Positions 23,749-32,500 of a stretch of DNA of 39,929 nt are shown piece by piece. The stretch spans positions 1 to 39,929 of the forward strand of contig CAZZMO010000013.1 in NCBI GenBank assembly GCA_964655475.1, written 5' to 3'. The notes under the pieces were generated by a model, which saw only the letters and a program-made list of their open reading frames with translations, was not told where the DNA came from and did not search any database. The stretch's first letter is position 1, and every line of letters starts with the position of its first letter. Both the position numbers and the translations under genes were made by a program. The DNA is from VGMA01 sp964655475 (GTDB taxonomy: Bacteria > Chlamydiota > Chlamydiia > Chlamydiales > VGMA01).

Positions 23749-25197
23749 TTATTGGTTATAGGTGCCAGAGGCGACATCGCCGCTATCTTCGGTCCAACGG
23801 GTATGGAAAAATTTTCCAAGTGGTTGGTCTACTCGTTGATAGGTGTGAGCGCCAAAGTAGTCTCGAAGCGCCTGGGTGAGGTTAGCTGGGGACTTTTCTG
23901 TTCTAAGGCCATCAAAGAAGGTGAGAGCTGAAGCAAAGCACGGAACAGCGGCTCCGTATTCCACCGCCATGGCGACTGTTTTTCTCCAGCCTGCAACCGA
24001 GCGGTTTAGGGCATCTTTGAAGAAGTCGTCGCAGAGGAGGTTTTCGAGTTTGGGGTTCTTGTCATAGGCATCTTTGATCTTACCGAGGAAACGGCTTCTG
24101 ATGATGCATCCCCCTCTCCACATGAGGGCGATCCCTCCGAAGTTGAGGTCCCACTTGTAGGCATCTGATGCTTGTCTCATTAACATAAAGCCTTGGGCAT
24201 AACTTAAAATTTTAGAAGCATAGAGAGCCTGTCGGATCGCTTCGATCATCTCTTTGCGGTCCCCTTGGAAGAGCTTGTGGACTGTCTTATAAAGTTTAGA
24301 CATTCTGACCCTTTCATCTTTTAGAGCTGAAAGGTGTCTTGCTGACACTGCTTCGCCGATGAGGGTAAGTGGGATCGACTCTTCTAGAGCGTTGATCACG
24401 GTCCATTTACCTGTCCCTTTCTGTCCTGCTACGTCGAGGATCTTTGTGAGAATGGGTTTGCCATCAGCGTCTGGGAAGTTAAAAATATGACTTGCAATTT
24501 CAATGAGATAGCTATCGAGCTCCCCTTTATTCCATTCAGCAAAGATCTCTTTTAATTCAGCCTCTGAACACCCCAAGACCGAGGTCAGAAGGTGGTAAGC
24601 TTCACAGATCAACTGAATGTCTCCATACTCAATGCCGTTATGGACCATTTTCACATAGTGACCCGCTCCGTTATTGCCTACCCAGTCACAACATGGAACT
24701 TGATCTACATGAGCTGCAATCGATTGAAAAATAGGTTTTACGTGTGGCCACGCCTCTTTGTGCCCCCCTGGCATCATGGAAGGGCCTCTCCTTGCCCCTT
24801 CTTCTCCACCAGATACTCCAGTACCGAGGAAGTGGATCCCTTTCGCTCTGAGCTCTTCACATCTTCTTTCTGTATCAGGGAAATGGCTATTGCCACCGTC
24901 AATAATGATATCCCCCTTTTCTAGATAAGGGAGAAGTTCGGCGATCATCTCATCGACCGCTTTTCCTGCCTGAATCATTAACATGACACGGCGAGGGCGT
25001 TTTAACTTAGAAACAAATTCCTTTAACGAGTAAGCTCCAACAACTTGGCTTCCTTTAGCGGCAGCTTTTAAAAAATCATCTACTTTCGATGTCGTTCGGT
25101 TGTAAGCACATACTTTAAACCCATGATCATTCATATTCATGATCAGGTTTTGCCCCATTACAGCTAACCCTACTAAACCAATATCACACTCTGCCAT
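23749..25197 (-). CDS. gnd: 6-phosphogluconate dehydrogenase, decarboxylating
   Basis: Oxidative pentose phosphate enzyme converting 6-phosphogluconate to ribulose 5-phosphate, CO2 and NADPH. 482 residues, the normal long-form length. N-terminal Rossmann loop GLVGLAVMGQNL, then GTGVSGGEEGARRGPSMMPGG and the catalytic Lys segment GHYVKMVHNGIEYGDIQL are all intact, as is the C-terminal GAHTYQRVD substrate loop. The ATG at 25197 is chosen because AAGGGGAG lies just upstream; a GTG at 25215 is in frame but encodes residues over the ribosome site. It follows amiA by 21 nt, so it may be the last gene of the mraZ-amiA operon. Confidence 0.97.
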   Translation of the reverse strand: MAECDIGLVGLAVMGQNLIMNMNDHGFKVCAYNRTTSKVDDFLKAAAKGSQVVGAYSLKEFVSKLKRPRRVMLMIQAGKAVDEMIAELLPYLEKGDIIIDGGNSHFPDTERRCEELRAKGIHFLGTGVSGGEEGARRGPSMMPGGHKEAWPHVKPIFQSIAAHVDQVPCCDWVGNNGAGHYVKMVHNGIEYGDIQLICEAYHLLTSVLGCSEAELKEIFAEWNKGELDSYLIEIASHIFNFPDADGKPILTKILDVAGQKGTGKWTVINALEESIPLTLIGEAVSARHLSALKDERVRMSKLYKTVHKLFQGDRKEMIEAIRQALYASKILSYAQGFMLMRQASDAYKWDLNFGGIALMWRGGCIIRSRFLGKIKDAYDKNPKLENLLCDDFFKDALNRSVAGWRKTVAMAVEYGAAVPCFASALTFFDGLRTEKSPANLTQALRDYFGAHTYQRVDQPLGKFFHTRWTEDSGDVASGTYNQ

Positions 25198-25218
25198 AGA
25201 CTCCCCTTGTTTCACCGA

Positions 25219-25905
25219 TTATGACGTCTTTTTGAAATATTGGTCAACTCCATCGGCAAGCGCTAAGGCTAAGGTGTCTATATAAGCGTTATCACAAAGC
25301 TTCGTCCTTTCAGCAGGATTTGTGATGAATCCCCCCTCTACAAGGATGGCAGGCATCTTCGTTTCCCGGATGATACAGAAGTTCCCCCCCTTGACCCCGC
25401 GGGAATGGGCCCCTGTCTCTGATACAATTTTATTGAGGACGATCTGGGCTACCTGTTTCGATTTTTGAGCCTTCCACGGTTCAGCGCTGTCGTAGTAGTA
25501 GATTTCGACCCCACTTGCCTGCTCACTCTTTGCAGCATTGTAGTGAACACTGACTAGAAGCTGACTTTGAGATAGGTTGGCGATCTGGGCCCGTTTTTTG
25601 AGTGGAACAAACTCATCTCTTGTTCTCGTCATCACGACGCGGTACCCCTTTGCAAGGAGATACTTCTTGAGTTTCTCTGCTGTTTTTAAGCAGACATCTT
25701 TTTCCTCACACACTTTAGAGTGAGCGCCTAGATCAAATCCTCCATGACCTGGATCAATCACAACTTGTGGTCTTGCGACAGAGACGTGCTGTTTTGTTTC
25801 TTTGTGTTTTGTTTTCTGACGGTAGGCATATTGTTTATCTGTGGTATTGGCTTGATTCGTGCAAGCTGTCACTAATAACAACAAAAAAAGGCGCATCACT
25901 AACAT
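25219..25905 (-). CDS. amiA: N-acetylmuramoyl-L-alanine amidase, lipoprotein (AmiA)
   Basis: Zinc amidase of the Amidase_3 family that cuts stem peptides from glycan strands during division. 228 residues. The N-terminus MLVMRLFLLLLVTAC has a VTAC lipobox (Cys15 if translated from the first ATG), so it is probably a lipoprotein. Zinc and catalytic residues are in place: H54 in VVIDPGHGG, E68 in CEEKD, H121 in LLVSVHYNA and E190 in ILVEGGF. No autoinhibitory helix like that of E. coli AmiC is evident. It sits 42 nt after murE and just before gnd, as amiA follows murE in Chlamydia, where AmiA also has carboxypeptidase activity; that is not testable here. Confidence 0.93.
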   Translation of the reverse strand: MLVMRLFLLLLVTACTNQANTTDKQYAYRQKTKHKETKQHVSVARPQVVIDPGHGGFDLGAHSKVCEEKDVCLKTAEKLKKYLLAKGYRVVMTRTRDEFVPLKKRAQIANLSQSQLLVSVHYNAAKSEQASGVEIYYYDSAEPWKAQKSKQVAQIVLNKIVSETGAHSRGVKGGNFCIIRETKMPAILVEGGFITNPAERTKLCDNAYIDTLALALADGVDQYFKKTS

Positions 25906-25947
25906 GGGAAAACCACTCGTGTTTTTACGGAAGTATATGAGCTTCCC

Positions 25948-27378
25948 TTAATTCGATAAACACATTTCTTTGGCGATGATCCGATCATCAAACTCAAAGA
26001 TTGTAGATCCAATCGTCTGCCCTGTCTCATGTCCCTTCCCTGCGATGAGAACAATGTCATCTGCCTCTGCCATGCTGATGGCTCTTTCAATGGCACTCTT
26101 CCGGTCCTCTTCCACAATGAATCTCTTCTGATGGAATCCACTCACAATTGCCTCAATGATCTTCTTTGGATCTTCACTTCTCGGATTATCTGATGTGACG
26201 ATCACTTCATCAGCATACTTCTCTGCGATCTCTGCCATCCGAGGCCTTTTAAAGGGATCTCGATCTCCGCCACAACCAAACACTAAAATAAGCCGTTTAT
26301 GGGGAAGCCCTTTTAATGTTATGAGAACATTTTCAAGAGCATCAGGCTTATGTGCATAGTCGACAAAGATGTTCTCTTCCACTCTTTCCAGCCTTCCTGG
26401 AATCGTCATGAGTGTCATCAACCTGGGGATGATTTTTTTCATGGAAATCCCTTTCGTATGGGCAACCGCTATCGCAGCGAGCACATTATAAACATTGTGA
26501 AGACCAATGAGTGGAATTTCTATAGGATAAGATTTCCCTTCGGCATGAAGTTGGAACGTTGTGCCAATGGTGGTCATTGCAATCTGATCTGCAAAAAAAT
26601 GAGCGCTAGTCTCTTGAGTCGAATAGGTGATCACCTCAGCTTTGAGATCCTCTTTCATAAAATCGTAGTAGTCACTATCTCTGTTCATAATGACCACTTT
26701 CTCGATCGATCTCAAAAAGCCCCTCTTCACCTCTGCATAGCTTTCCATCGTAGGGTGGTAATCGAGATGTTCAGGAGTGAGATTGGTAAAAACAGCGACA
26801 TCGAAATCGAGACGATCGACCCGTTTTTGATCAATCCCAATCGAAGAGACCTCCATCACTGCGCTCTTACATCCATACTGCACCATTTCTTTTAAGAGTT
26901 TATTCGTCGTCGTAATTTCAGGAGTGGTCAAGCTGCTCGCGATCCTATGAAGCCCTGTATCAATTTCAATCGTCCCCATGAGACCTGTCATTCCGCTAAT
27001 CTCTAAGAGGTGTTTAACAATGTAAGAAGTGGTTGTTTTTCCACTTGTCCCCGTGATCCCTACTAAGAAGAGCTCTTTCGAAGGATCTTTATAGAAATTC
27101 TGCGCCAAAAGCCCTTCAATTTCATCAACATGAGGATGAATCAATTGAACGATATGAGGATAGAAAGGATTGTAGAGATCAGTTACGACAGCAACTGCTC
27201 CTGCAAGGATTGCATCAGCGATGAAATCAGCACCATCTGATTTTTTTCCTCTCTTTGCAATGAATAAGAACCCTGGGGCAACACTCTTCGAATGACTCGA
27301 AATCCCGAGAATTTCCACCTCTTTTGATCCTTTGATCATCGAAAATTCGATATCTTTAATGACTTTCTTCAGCTTCAT
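25948..27378 (-). CDS. murE: UDP-MurNAc-tripeptide synthetase (MurE)
   Basis: Cytosolic Mur ligase, 476 residues, adding the third residue to UDP-MurNAc-L-Ala-D-Glu. P-loop VGITGTSGKTTT is at 106-117; TPEHLDYH near 201-208, the carbamylated-lysine region TPEHLDYHPTMESYAEVK, VDYAHKPDALENVL (339-352) and the C-terminal VFGCGGDRDPFKRP are present. DNPR at 397-400 is the signature of meso-diaminopimelate specificity, so the wall precursor is DAP-type, as in Chlamydia. It overlaps ftsI by 23 nt. Confidence 0.96.
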   Translation of the reverse strand: MKLKKVIKDIEFSMIKGSKEVEILGISSHSKSVAPGFLFIAKRGKKSDGADFIADAILAGAVAVVTDLYNPFYPHIVQLIHPHVDEIEGLLAQNFYKDPSKELFLVGITGTSGKTTTSYIVKHLLEISGMTGLMGTIEIDTGLHRIASSLTTPEITTTNKLLKEMVQYGCKSAVMEVSSIGIDQKRVDRLDFDVAVFTNLTPEHLDYHPTMESYAEVKRGFLRSIEKVVIMNRDSDYYDFMKEDLKAEVITYSTQETSAHFFADQIAMTTIGTTFQLHAEGKSYPIEIPLIGLHNVYNVLAAIAVAHTKGISMKKIIPRLMTLMTIPGRLERVEENIFVDYAHKPDALENVLITLKGLPHKRLILVFGCGGDRDPFKRPRMAEIAEKYADEVIVTSDNPRSEDPKKIIEAIVSGFHQKRFIVEEDRKSAIERAISMAEADDIVLIAGKGHETGQTIGSTIFEFDDRIIAKEMCLSN

Positions 27379-29326
27379 TTCTATTCCATTTGAGATATAA
27401 TTCTTCTAAATGTTTTGCCTCTTTCATCCATTTTGCCTTTTTCTCATCGAATCTCGGATCATTCTTATGATAGCCAAATGGATCATCGGGAGGCTCACCT
27501 AAGTACTGCAGCGACCGTTTAGAGATCTCTCGAAAAATCGGCCCTGCACACTTACTACCAAAGTGGGTCGTTCCAAATCCTGGAATATAGCGGTATTCAG
27601 GATCGTCAACATTTACTAGTAAAACAAATCGGGGATTTTCTGCGGGCACAAAACCAATAAAACTCGAAAAATGTCTCTTTTTTGAATAAACCCCATCAAT
27701 TAATTGCTCAGTTGTTGCCGTCTTGCACGCTTCTGTAAATCCTGGAACATCGTCAAGAGCAGCAGGCCCACCAGGTTTCGTCGTATACTTCATCGCTGTA
27801 GTGACCCTCTCAGCAATTTCCTTATCGAGCACCCTCACTTTGAAAGGGGGCGTTTCCCTTTTGATCAACGTCGGAGTCACAAGCTCTCCCCCATTCGCAA
27901 TCACAGAAATCGCTCTTACCATCTGGATACTATTCACTAAAATGTTGTATCCCATCGCGAGAGAATAAGGGGTCGGCTGTGACCATTCTAACTTCCCATT
28001 CGGATAGGTTTTCCCTGGAGTGGGAACAAGCCCTGCATTTTCATAAGGAAGTTCAATTCCTGTTTTCTCTCCAAAGCCAAACACTTTCACGAGCTGCTCT
28101 CGATACCAAGCAGAGCCGAGCCGTTCCACAATCCCTTGAGTCAGTTTTGCGACATAAATATTCGAAGACTTTTGGATCGCCATGTTCATATTGAGATAGC
28201 GATGGAGTTTAGTATCTTTTAATGGCTTACCCCTTCCTGGAAAATAGGGGTTATCACTTCTCACCATTTCATCAGGAGAAAAAAGAGGTTTTTCTCCTCT
28301 CTTTTTGAGCTCTGCATTAGCCTTTAGAGCAATCGCGACGGTCATAGGTTTCATGATCGACCCTGGCTCGTAGCAATCTGTGATTGCCTTGATTTTGGTA
28401 CAGTCCATGAGCTCAGAAGTGTTGTAATAATCTCGGTAGCGTCCAGGATGAAAATAAGGGTAGTGGGCCATCACCCACACCTCTCCTGTGAAAGGATCCA
28501 TCATGATCGCCCTTCCACCCTTTGCCCCCACCTTTTTTACACCTTTTGCAAGTTCTTCTTCTGCAATAGCTTGCAAATAGTGATTGATCGTCAAATAGAC
28601 ATCATCCCCATTTTGAGGAGGTGTGATGATCTGATCTGTGTCAAATGCATGTCTCGGCGAACGGAGAAGAACCCTTTTCCCTTCAGTACCTGCAAGTTCT
28701 TCATCAAATACAAGCTCGAGCCCCCCTGTTGGAATCCAGCGTCCAGTCTCAGGATCTCTCTCTTCTCGAATGGTGTGAAGCACTTGACCTAGTAGCTTTC
28801 CAAAAGGGTAAGATCTTCGATAATCTTTCACAAAATAAAGAGCATTCGAAGGCATTCGATAGGATTTTAAGAGCTCTTTCCACCAGTGATCAATGTTGCT
28901 TTGCTCTTCTAAAGAAAGCCACGCTGCAATCTTTCTTGCTCTCGCTTTTTTGTAAAAGTGCTCCCGAAAGCTCTTCTCATCTCCACTACTGATGTGAAGC
29001 TCTTTTGCCAAGTAGGCAATCATCTTCTCTTTCGCTTTGGAATCCAACATATCAGGATCGATGAATAAGTGATACTTAGGGATATCTACCACAAGAGGCT
29101 GCGGCGGCTCAATGTGCCCTGCCTTCATGGAAGTATTCGAATAAAAGACACCACGGCGGCAAGGTTCCTTGACCGTTGTTTGGTGTTGCATTCGGGCAAG
29201 CCCTTTCCATTTGTCATGCTCGATAATCTGTAAACGAAAGAATTGAACAGCTAGAGTCGCATAAAGAGCAAAGATCCCAAAGGCAACAACGGAGAACGTA
29301 ATCCTTCTTCTTTTGTCACCTAACAT
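27356..29326 (-). CDS. ftsI: Penicillin-binding protein 3 (FtsI class, septal transpeptidase)
   Basis: Class B penicillin-binding protein of 656 residues: membrane anchor at about 9-32, a pedestal domain, and the transpeptidase domain. SxxK is S323-I-M-K326 in EPGSIMKP, SxN is S387-S-N389 in QKSSNIYVA. The third motif, normally KTG, reads K535-T-A-T in ACKTATTEQ. The following HFSSFIGFVPAENPRFVLLV is typical of the family. C-terminal extension is charged and ends RNEAEESH. The only PBP in this cluster; it would cross-link septal peptidoglycan. Overlaps murE by 23 nt and lies 8 nt after ftsL. The KTA variant may be normal for the phylum. Confidence 0.94.
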   Translation of the reverse strand: MLGDKRRRITFSVVAFGIFALYATLAVQFFRLQIIEHDKWKGLARMQHQTTVKEPCRRGVFYSNTSMKAGHIEPPQPLVVDIPKYHLFIDPDMLDSKAKEKMIAYLAKELHISSGDEKSFREHFYKKARARKIAAWLSLEEQSNIDHWWKELLKSYRMPSNALYFVKDYRRSYPFGKLLGQVLHTIREERDPETGRWIPTGGLELVFDEELAGTEGKRVLLRSPRHAFDTDQIITPPQNGDDVYLTINHYLQAIAEEELAKGVKKVGAKGGRAIMMDPFTGEVWVMAHYPYFHPGRYRDYYNTSELMDCTKIKAITDCYEPGSIMKPMTVAIALKANAELKKRGEKPLFSPDEMVRSDNPYFPGRGKPLKDTKLHRYLNMNMAIQKSSNIYVAKLTQGIVERLGSAWYREQLVKVFGFGEKTGIELPYENAGLVPTPGKTYPNGKLEWSQPTPYSLAMGYNILVNSIQMVRAISVIANGGELVTPTLIKRETPPFKVRVLDKEIAERVTTAMKYTTKPGGPAALDDVPGFTEACKTATTEQLIDGVYSKKRHFSSFIGFVPAENPRFVLLVNVDDPEYRYIPGFGTTHFGSKCAGPIFREISKRSLQYLGEPPDDPFGYHKNDPRFDEKKAKWMKEAKHLEELYLKWNRNEAEESH

Positions 29327-29334
29327 GGTCTAGC

Positions 29335-29691
29335 TCATTTCGCTCCTACAACAACAGATGGATAGAGGAAGGTTTCTTTTTTCCCCTGATCCGACAAAGA
29401 TTTTTCACGTTTTTCTTGTTTAACCATCACAATGTCAGAGACTACCGGATGCTTAAGATGACTGTATTCATGCTGAAGAACGAGCTCCATCAAGTGCTTC
29501 GGATTTTCAAAACTCTCAATTTCGAAGCGGAGTCTCATGTTCTCCTCTGAAATTTCTTTTAAATCCTGCCCTAGCTTGGGGATTTCCATTCTTAGCTTAG
29601 TCACTTCATTTTGTTCTTCCAAATAAGCGTACAAGCAGCCCCCCATACTGAAGAGGCAAATGAACATCTTAATAGGGAACAGACGATTCAT
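29335..29691 (-). CDS. ftsL: FtsL-like division protein
   Basis: Small bitopic membrane protein of 118 residues: short cytosolic start, membrane helix at about 8-24 (MFICLFSMGGCLYAYL), then a heptad-like helix (EVTKLRMEIPKLGQDLKEISEENMRLRFEIESF) and a short tail. This is the topology of FtsL, and its position between rsmH and ftsI is the usual place. Sequence identity to FtsL is low everywhere, so the call rests on topology and synteny (CT271 position). It overlaps rsmH by 4 nt. Confidence 0.75.
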   Translation of the reverse strand: MNRLFPIKMFICLFSMGGCLYAYLEEQNEVTKLRMEIPKLGQDLKEISEENMRLRFEIESFENPKHLMELVLQHEYSHLKHPVVSDIVMVKQEKREKSLSDQGKKETFLYPSVVVGAK

Positions 29692-30599
29692 ATCTTCTTG
29701 GCAATCCTTAATTTAGCGCTGCGGGATCTTCTGTTGCGGTAGACCTGTTTTCTATTGGGAACAATCGGCTTTTTTGTGAGGTTTTCAATGAGTGACTCAC
29801 TGATGCTCATCCCTTGCAAATTCTTCAAAGGCTCAGCTGCAGCTCGGAACACATTCTTCACGATGCGATCTTCTAGGCTGTGGAAGCTAATAACACCAAT
29901 CTTCCCACCTGGTCTAAGAACAGAAATCGCCTTTTTAAGCGTCTCTTCTAAGGTTTCTAGCTCGCGGTTAACACAGATACGGAGCGCTTGAAAGATCAGC
30001 GTTGCTGGATGCAGTTTATGTTTAGTTCTAGGAAGTGCGTTTGTGATCACTTCAGCGAGCTCAGTTGTTGTTTCGAGTTTCTTTTTCTTTCTCGCTTCAA
30101 CGATCGCTTTAGCTCCCCGTCTCCAAAGTTTTTCCTCTCCATATTCCCGAAAGAGATCACCGAGATCTTTCTCTGAATAAGAGTTGATAATTTCTTTAGC
30201 TGTAAGCTTTTGCAAAGGATCCATTCTCATATCGAGTGGACCTTCTTTTTGAAAACTAAAGCCTCTTTCTTCTTCATCGAGTTGCATAGACGATACTCCT
30301 AAATCAAGCAAACAACCGTCGAGTTCTTGGACCCCGAGCTCCCTTAATATCTGGTCGATATCTACGTGGTTCGCCCGAACGATCTTCAACTTCGACTGGT
30401 ACTTTTCCAAGCTTTCTGTAGCGATTTCGATCGCCACAGGGTCCCTGTCACACCCTATATACATTTCGATCTCTGGATGCTCTTCTAGTAGAGCTCCAGC
30501 ATGACCACCCGCACCTAACGTACCATCAAAAAAGGTCGTTAATCTTTCTCCTCGAAAGGCCTCTAGGCACTCTTCGAGCATTACCGGAACATGTCTCAT
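29688..30599 (-). CDS. rsmH: 16S rRNA m4C1402 methyltransferase RsmH
   Basis: S-adenosylmethionine-dependent methyltransferase of 303 residues (MraW/YabC). The start HVPVMLEECLEAF, the SAM site FFDGTLGAGGHAGALLE, GCDRDPVAI, LDLGVSSMQLDEEERGFSF followed by DMRMD, and the end VISFHSLEDRIVK ... RSRSAKLRIA are all present. It modifies the ribosomal decoding site. Overlaps of 4 nt on both sides tie it to mraZ and ftsL. Confidence 0.97.
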   Translation of the reverse strand: MRHVPVMLEECLEAFRGERLTTFFDGTLGAGGHAGALLEEHPEIEMYIGCDRDPVAIEIATESLEKYQSKLKIVRANHVDIDQILRELGVQELDGCLLDLGVSSMQLDEEERGFSFQKEGPLDMRMDPLQKLTAKEIINSYSEKDLGDLFREYGEEKLWRRGAKAIVEARKKKKLETTTELAEVITNALPRTKHKLHPATLIFQALRICVNRELETLEETLKKAISVLRPGGKIGVISFHSLEDRIVKNVFRAAAEPLKNLQGMSISESLIENLTKKPIVPNRKQVYRNRRSRSAKLRIAKKI

Positions 30600-31123
30600 A
30601 TCTGTACTGTTTGCAATCGGTCAATTACGCGTTCCAAATTCTTCTCAGGCTCTTCATCCGTTAGCATCGCAAAGGCCTCTTCCATCATCTGAGAAAGGCT
30701 ATCTTCACTTGATCCATTCAAAAACTTCTGTAAATCGTCTTCGTATTTCTCTTTCGGCCAAAGTTCAATCTTATTCAGTGCGCCAGCTAGAACAATTTCG
30801 TTTTTAATTCCTACACCCTGCTTCAAAACGGTCGGGATGCTAACTCGACCTACTTTGTCACAAGTCGTGGGCATCAAAGTGGAGAAAAATAGAGTGAAAA
30901 ACTTTTGGTATTTCGCAATGTGCTGTTTGGCACGGAATTTTTCGACAATCTCTTCAATATCTTTCTTCTTATAGATGGCTAAACAGCCCCCCATACTCAG
31001 AGCGATCGTGAATTCTAATTTCCCATCTTCAACAAGGCCGTAGCGTAATTCTTGTGGCAGCACGAATCGATTTTTTTCATCGAGCTTCGCGGTGTATGTT
31101 CCACAAAAAAACCCTTGACCCAT
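30596..31123 (-). CDS. mraZ: Transcriptional regulator MraZ
   Basis: Regulator and first gene of the division/cell-wall cluster; binds DNA as a ring of double-AbrB-like units. The two repeats and their DxxxR motifs are clear: AKLDEKNRFVLP near residues 11-22 and TCDKVGRVSIP near 86-96. At about 175 residues it is longer than E. coli MraZ (152) through an acidic C-terminal tail (SSEDSLSQMMEEAFAML). The start is ATG at 31123; an in-frame GTG at 31144 lies inside the proposed operator repeats and has no ribosome site. Expected to repress its own operon through the TGGG repeats at the start. Confidence 0.92.
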   Translation of the reverse strand: MGQGFFCGTYTAKLDEKNRFVLPQELRYGLVEDGKLEFTIALSMGGCLAIYKKKDIEEIVEKFRAKQHIAKYQKFFTLFFSTLMPTTCDKVGRVSIPTVLKQGVGIKNEIVLAGALNKIELWPKEKYEDDLQKFLNGSSEDSLSQMMEEAFAMLTDEEPEKNLERVIDRLQTVQI

Positions 31124-31143
31124 TTTTTTCCCACGTTTTCCCA
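31119..31143 (-). promoter_or_regulatory. TGGG direct repeats at mraZ start (probable MraZ operator)
   Basis: Read on the minus strand there are three TGGG units, at 31143-31140, 31133-31130 and 31122-31119, spaced 10 and 11 nt, the last within the mraZ ATG. E. coli MraZ is known to bind TGGGN direct repeats separated by 5 nt (10-nt period) in front of mraZ. Overlap with the start codon would also block initiation. Confidence 0.65.
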
Positions 31144-31271
31144 CATACTAACAACAGCACTGATATGTGGCAATATTTTGTGTAAAAATTCCGATCATAA
31201 ATCGGTCAATGTGAAATCTTTTTTTTACACAACCTGCTTCAAACTAAGAGCATAAAGAACAAAAATCATTG

Positions 31272-31319
31272 TGGAAAATTTGTGTGGGAATTGGTGGGAA
31301 AAGAGTGGGAATTGTGGAA
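31272..31319 (+). promoter_or_regulatory. Second TGGG direct-repeat array, facing the plus-strand genes
   Basis: TGGGA at 31285, 31295 and 31306, spaced 10 and 11 nt, flanked by degenerate TGGAA at 31272 and 31315. Same pattern as at mraZ but on the opposite strand, 40 nt before the gene at 31361. The flanking TGTGGAAAA sequences (31270-31278, 31313-31321) also fit a relaxed DnaA box (TTWTNCACA) in reverse, so DnaA binding is an alternative or addition. Confidence 0.55.
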
Positions 31320-31360
31320 AAACCCCTCCGTTTGTTATGCAAAAGTAAATAGGACGTGTT

Positions 31361-31873
31361 ATGTCGACAAGAAGTACCAAAACCATTGACAATCTAGGCA
31401 TAGATGTCTACCGCCGCTACAGCGAAGATCAAAAAGAGTACGAAGATAGCTACATCAACGACTCGAAGAAGGTGGCAAGCGGTACCACCTTGGATGTCTT
31501 TCTCCCTATATATGAAGGAGAAGTCTCCACATTATTAGAGCTTTCTGAGAAAGCCCACCCCTGGGCTCTCCTCGTCTCCCCCGATAAGTATAATGAGCAA
31601 CGAAAGAGGCTCTTCACAAGCCAGATCGCCCCGGCCATGGGCCCATTAGAGCGGATCGAAATGCAAGAAGAGCGGATCGAAGAGGTCAAAAAGGATCGAG
31701 AAAAGCGGGATAAGAAAAAAAAAGCAGACCGTTTTGAGTGGGAAGAGGGAAAAGAAGAGGAAGAAATCGCTCTGGAAGCAAAAAAACTCCTCGATCTGCT
31801 GCAAGATATTCGCTTTTTGAATAAAATCATCGCCGACGTGAACGCTGAGCGTTACAGATATAATAAAGGATAA
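31361..31873 (+). CDS. Conserved chlamydial coiled-coil protein (CT273 position)
   Basis: 170 residues, function unknown. The N-terminal half contains FLPIYEGEVSTLLELSEKAHPWALLVSP; residues about 95-150 are an almost uninterrupted charged helix (ERIEEVKKDREKRDKKKKADRF then EEGKEEEEIALEAKKLLDLLQ), likely a coiled coil. No signal peptide or membrane segment. It is divergent from mraZ and followed after 4 nt by the TPR gene, then dnaA, as CT273-CT274-dnaA in C. trachomatis. Charged helical shape and pairing with a TPR protein could suggest a type III secretion stalk or chaperone partner, but that is speculation. Confidence 0.8.
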   Translation: MSTRSTKTIDNLGIDVYRRYSEDQKEYEDSYINDSKKVASGTTLDVFLPIYEGEVSTLLELSEKAHPWALLVSPDKYNEQRKRLFTSQIAPAMGPLERIEMQEERIEEVKKDREKRDKKKKADRFEWEEGKEEEEIALEAKKLLDLLQDIRFLNKIIADVNAERYRYNKG

Positions 31874-31877
31874 AGGG

Positions 31878-32270
31878 ATGAAAGTTGACTGGAAAGAGCT
31901 CCTCGGATGGGGAGAAGAGGAATTAGGGGATCTTCGATTCGTCGGCTACTCCTATATTAAGCAAGGGCACTATAAAATCGCCCTCCGCTTCTTTGAGGCC
32001 CTCGTTGTTCTAGAACCTGAAAATGCCTACGATTTACAAACCCTCGGAGCCCTCCATTTACAAATGGGAGACAACCTCTCCGCTCTTAACTTTCTCGAGA
32101 AAGCCCTTCGGATCGACGGCAGCCATCCCCACACCATGTTGAACCGCGCCAAAGCGCTTCTCCTCCTTGGCTATCAGAAGCAAGGTCTCATGCAAGCAAA
32201 AGCCCTAGAAGATCACCCCAATATTACAATTGCGAACCAAGCGCAAGCGCTTCTTCTTTCTTATACATAA
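31878..32270 (+). CDS. TPR protein (SycD/LcrH-like, CT274 position)
   Basis: 130 residues made of about three tetratricopeptide units: GDLRFVGYSYIKQGHYKIALRFFEALVVLEPENA, YDLQTLGALHLQMGDNLSALNFLEKALRIDGSHP, and a third with TMLNRAKALLLLGYQKQGLMQAKAL. The length and three-TPR layout resemble class II type III secretion chaperones (SycD/LcrH), so it might chaperone a translocator or pair with the neighbouring 170-residue protein. That role is not proven. ATG at 31878 is preceded by AAAGGG. Confidence 0.8.
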   Translation: MKVDWKELLGWGEEELGDLRFVGYSYIKQGHYKIALRFFEALVVLEPENAYDLQTLGALHLQMGDNLSALNFLEKALRIDGSHPHTMLNRAKALLLLGYQKQGLMQAKALEDHPNITIANQAQALLLSYT

Positions 32271-32500
32271 CGTATCTCGCTTTTTATCATCGATTTATGT
32301 AATATCTCTTCAGCAAAATTTCAGTTCTGATCTGGAATCTAGATCATGAGCAATAGATGGAGCACCCTAAGAAGTTCATAGTCAAGTAGGATCGAAAATC
32401 TCTTGCAACGATTCAGATCCAATGTTAGAGTTTGGTCGTAAATTACACTTCTAGAACAATTTGTGGAAAGGTTGTTCAAAACTATACATAAGGTTGGTTG

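Noticed and set aside
31270..31321. Replication origin (oriC) at the DnaA-box-like sequences
   Set aside because: Only two relaxed-consensus boxes, no AT-rich unwinding region with clustered boxes; the MraZ repeat explanation fits better.
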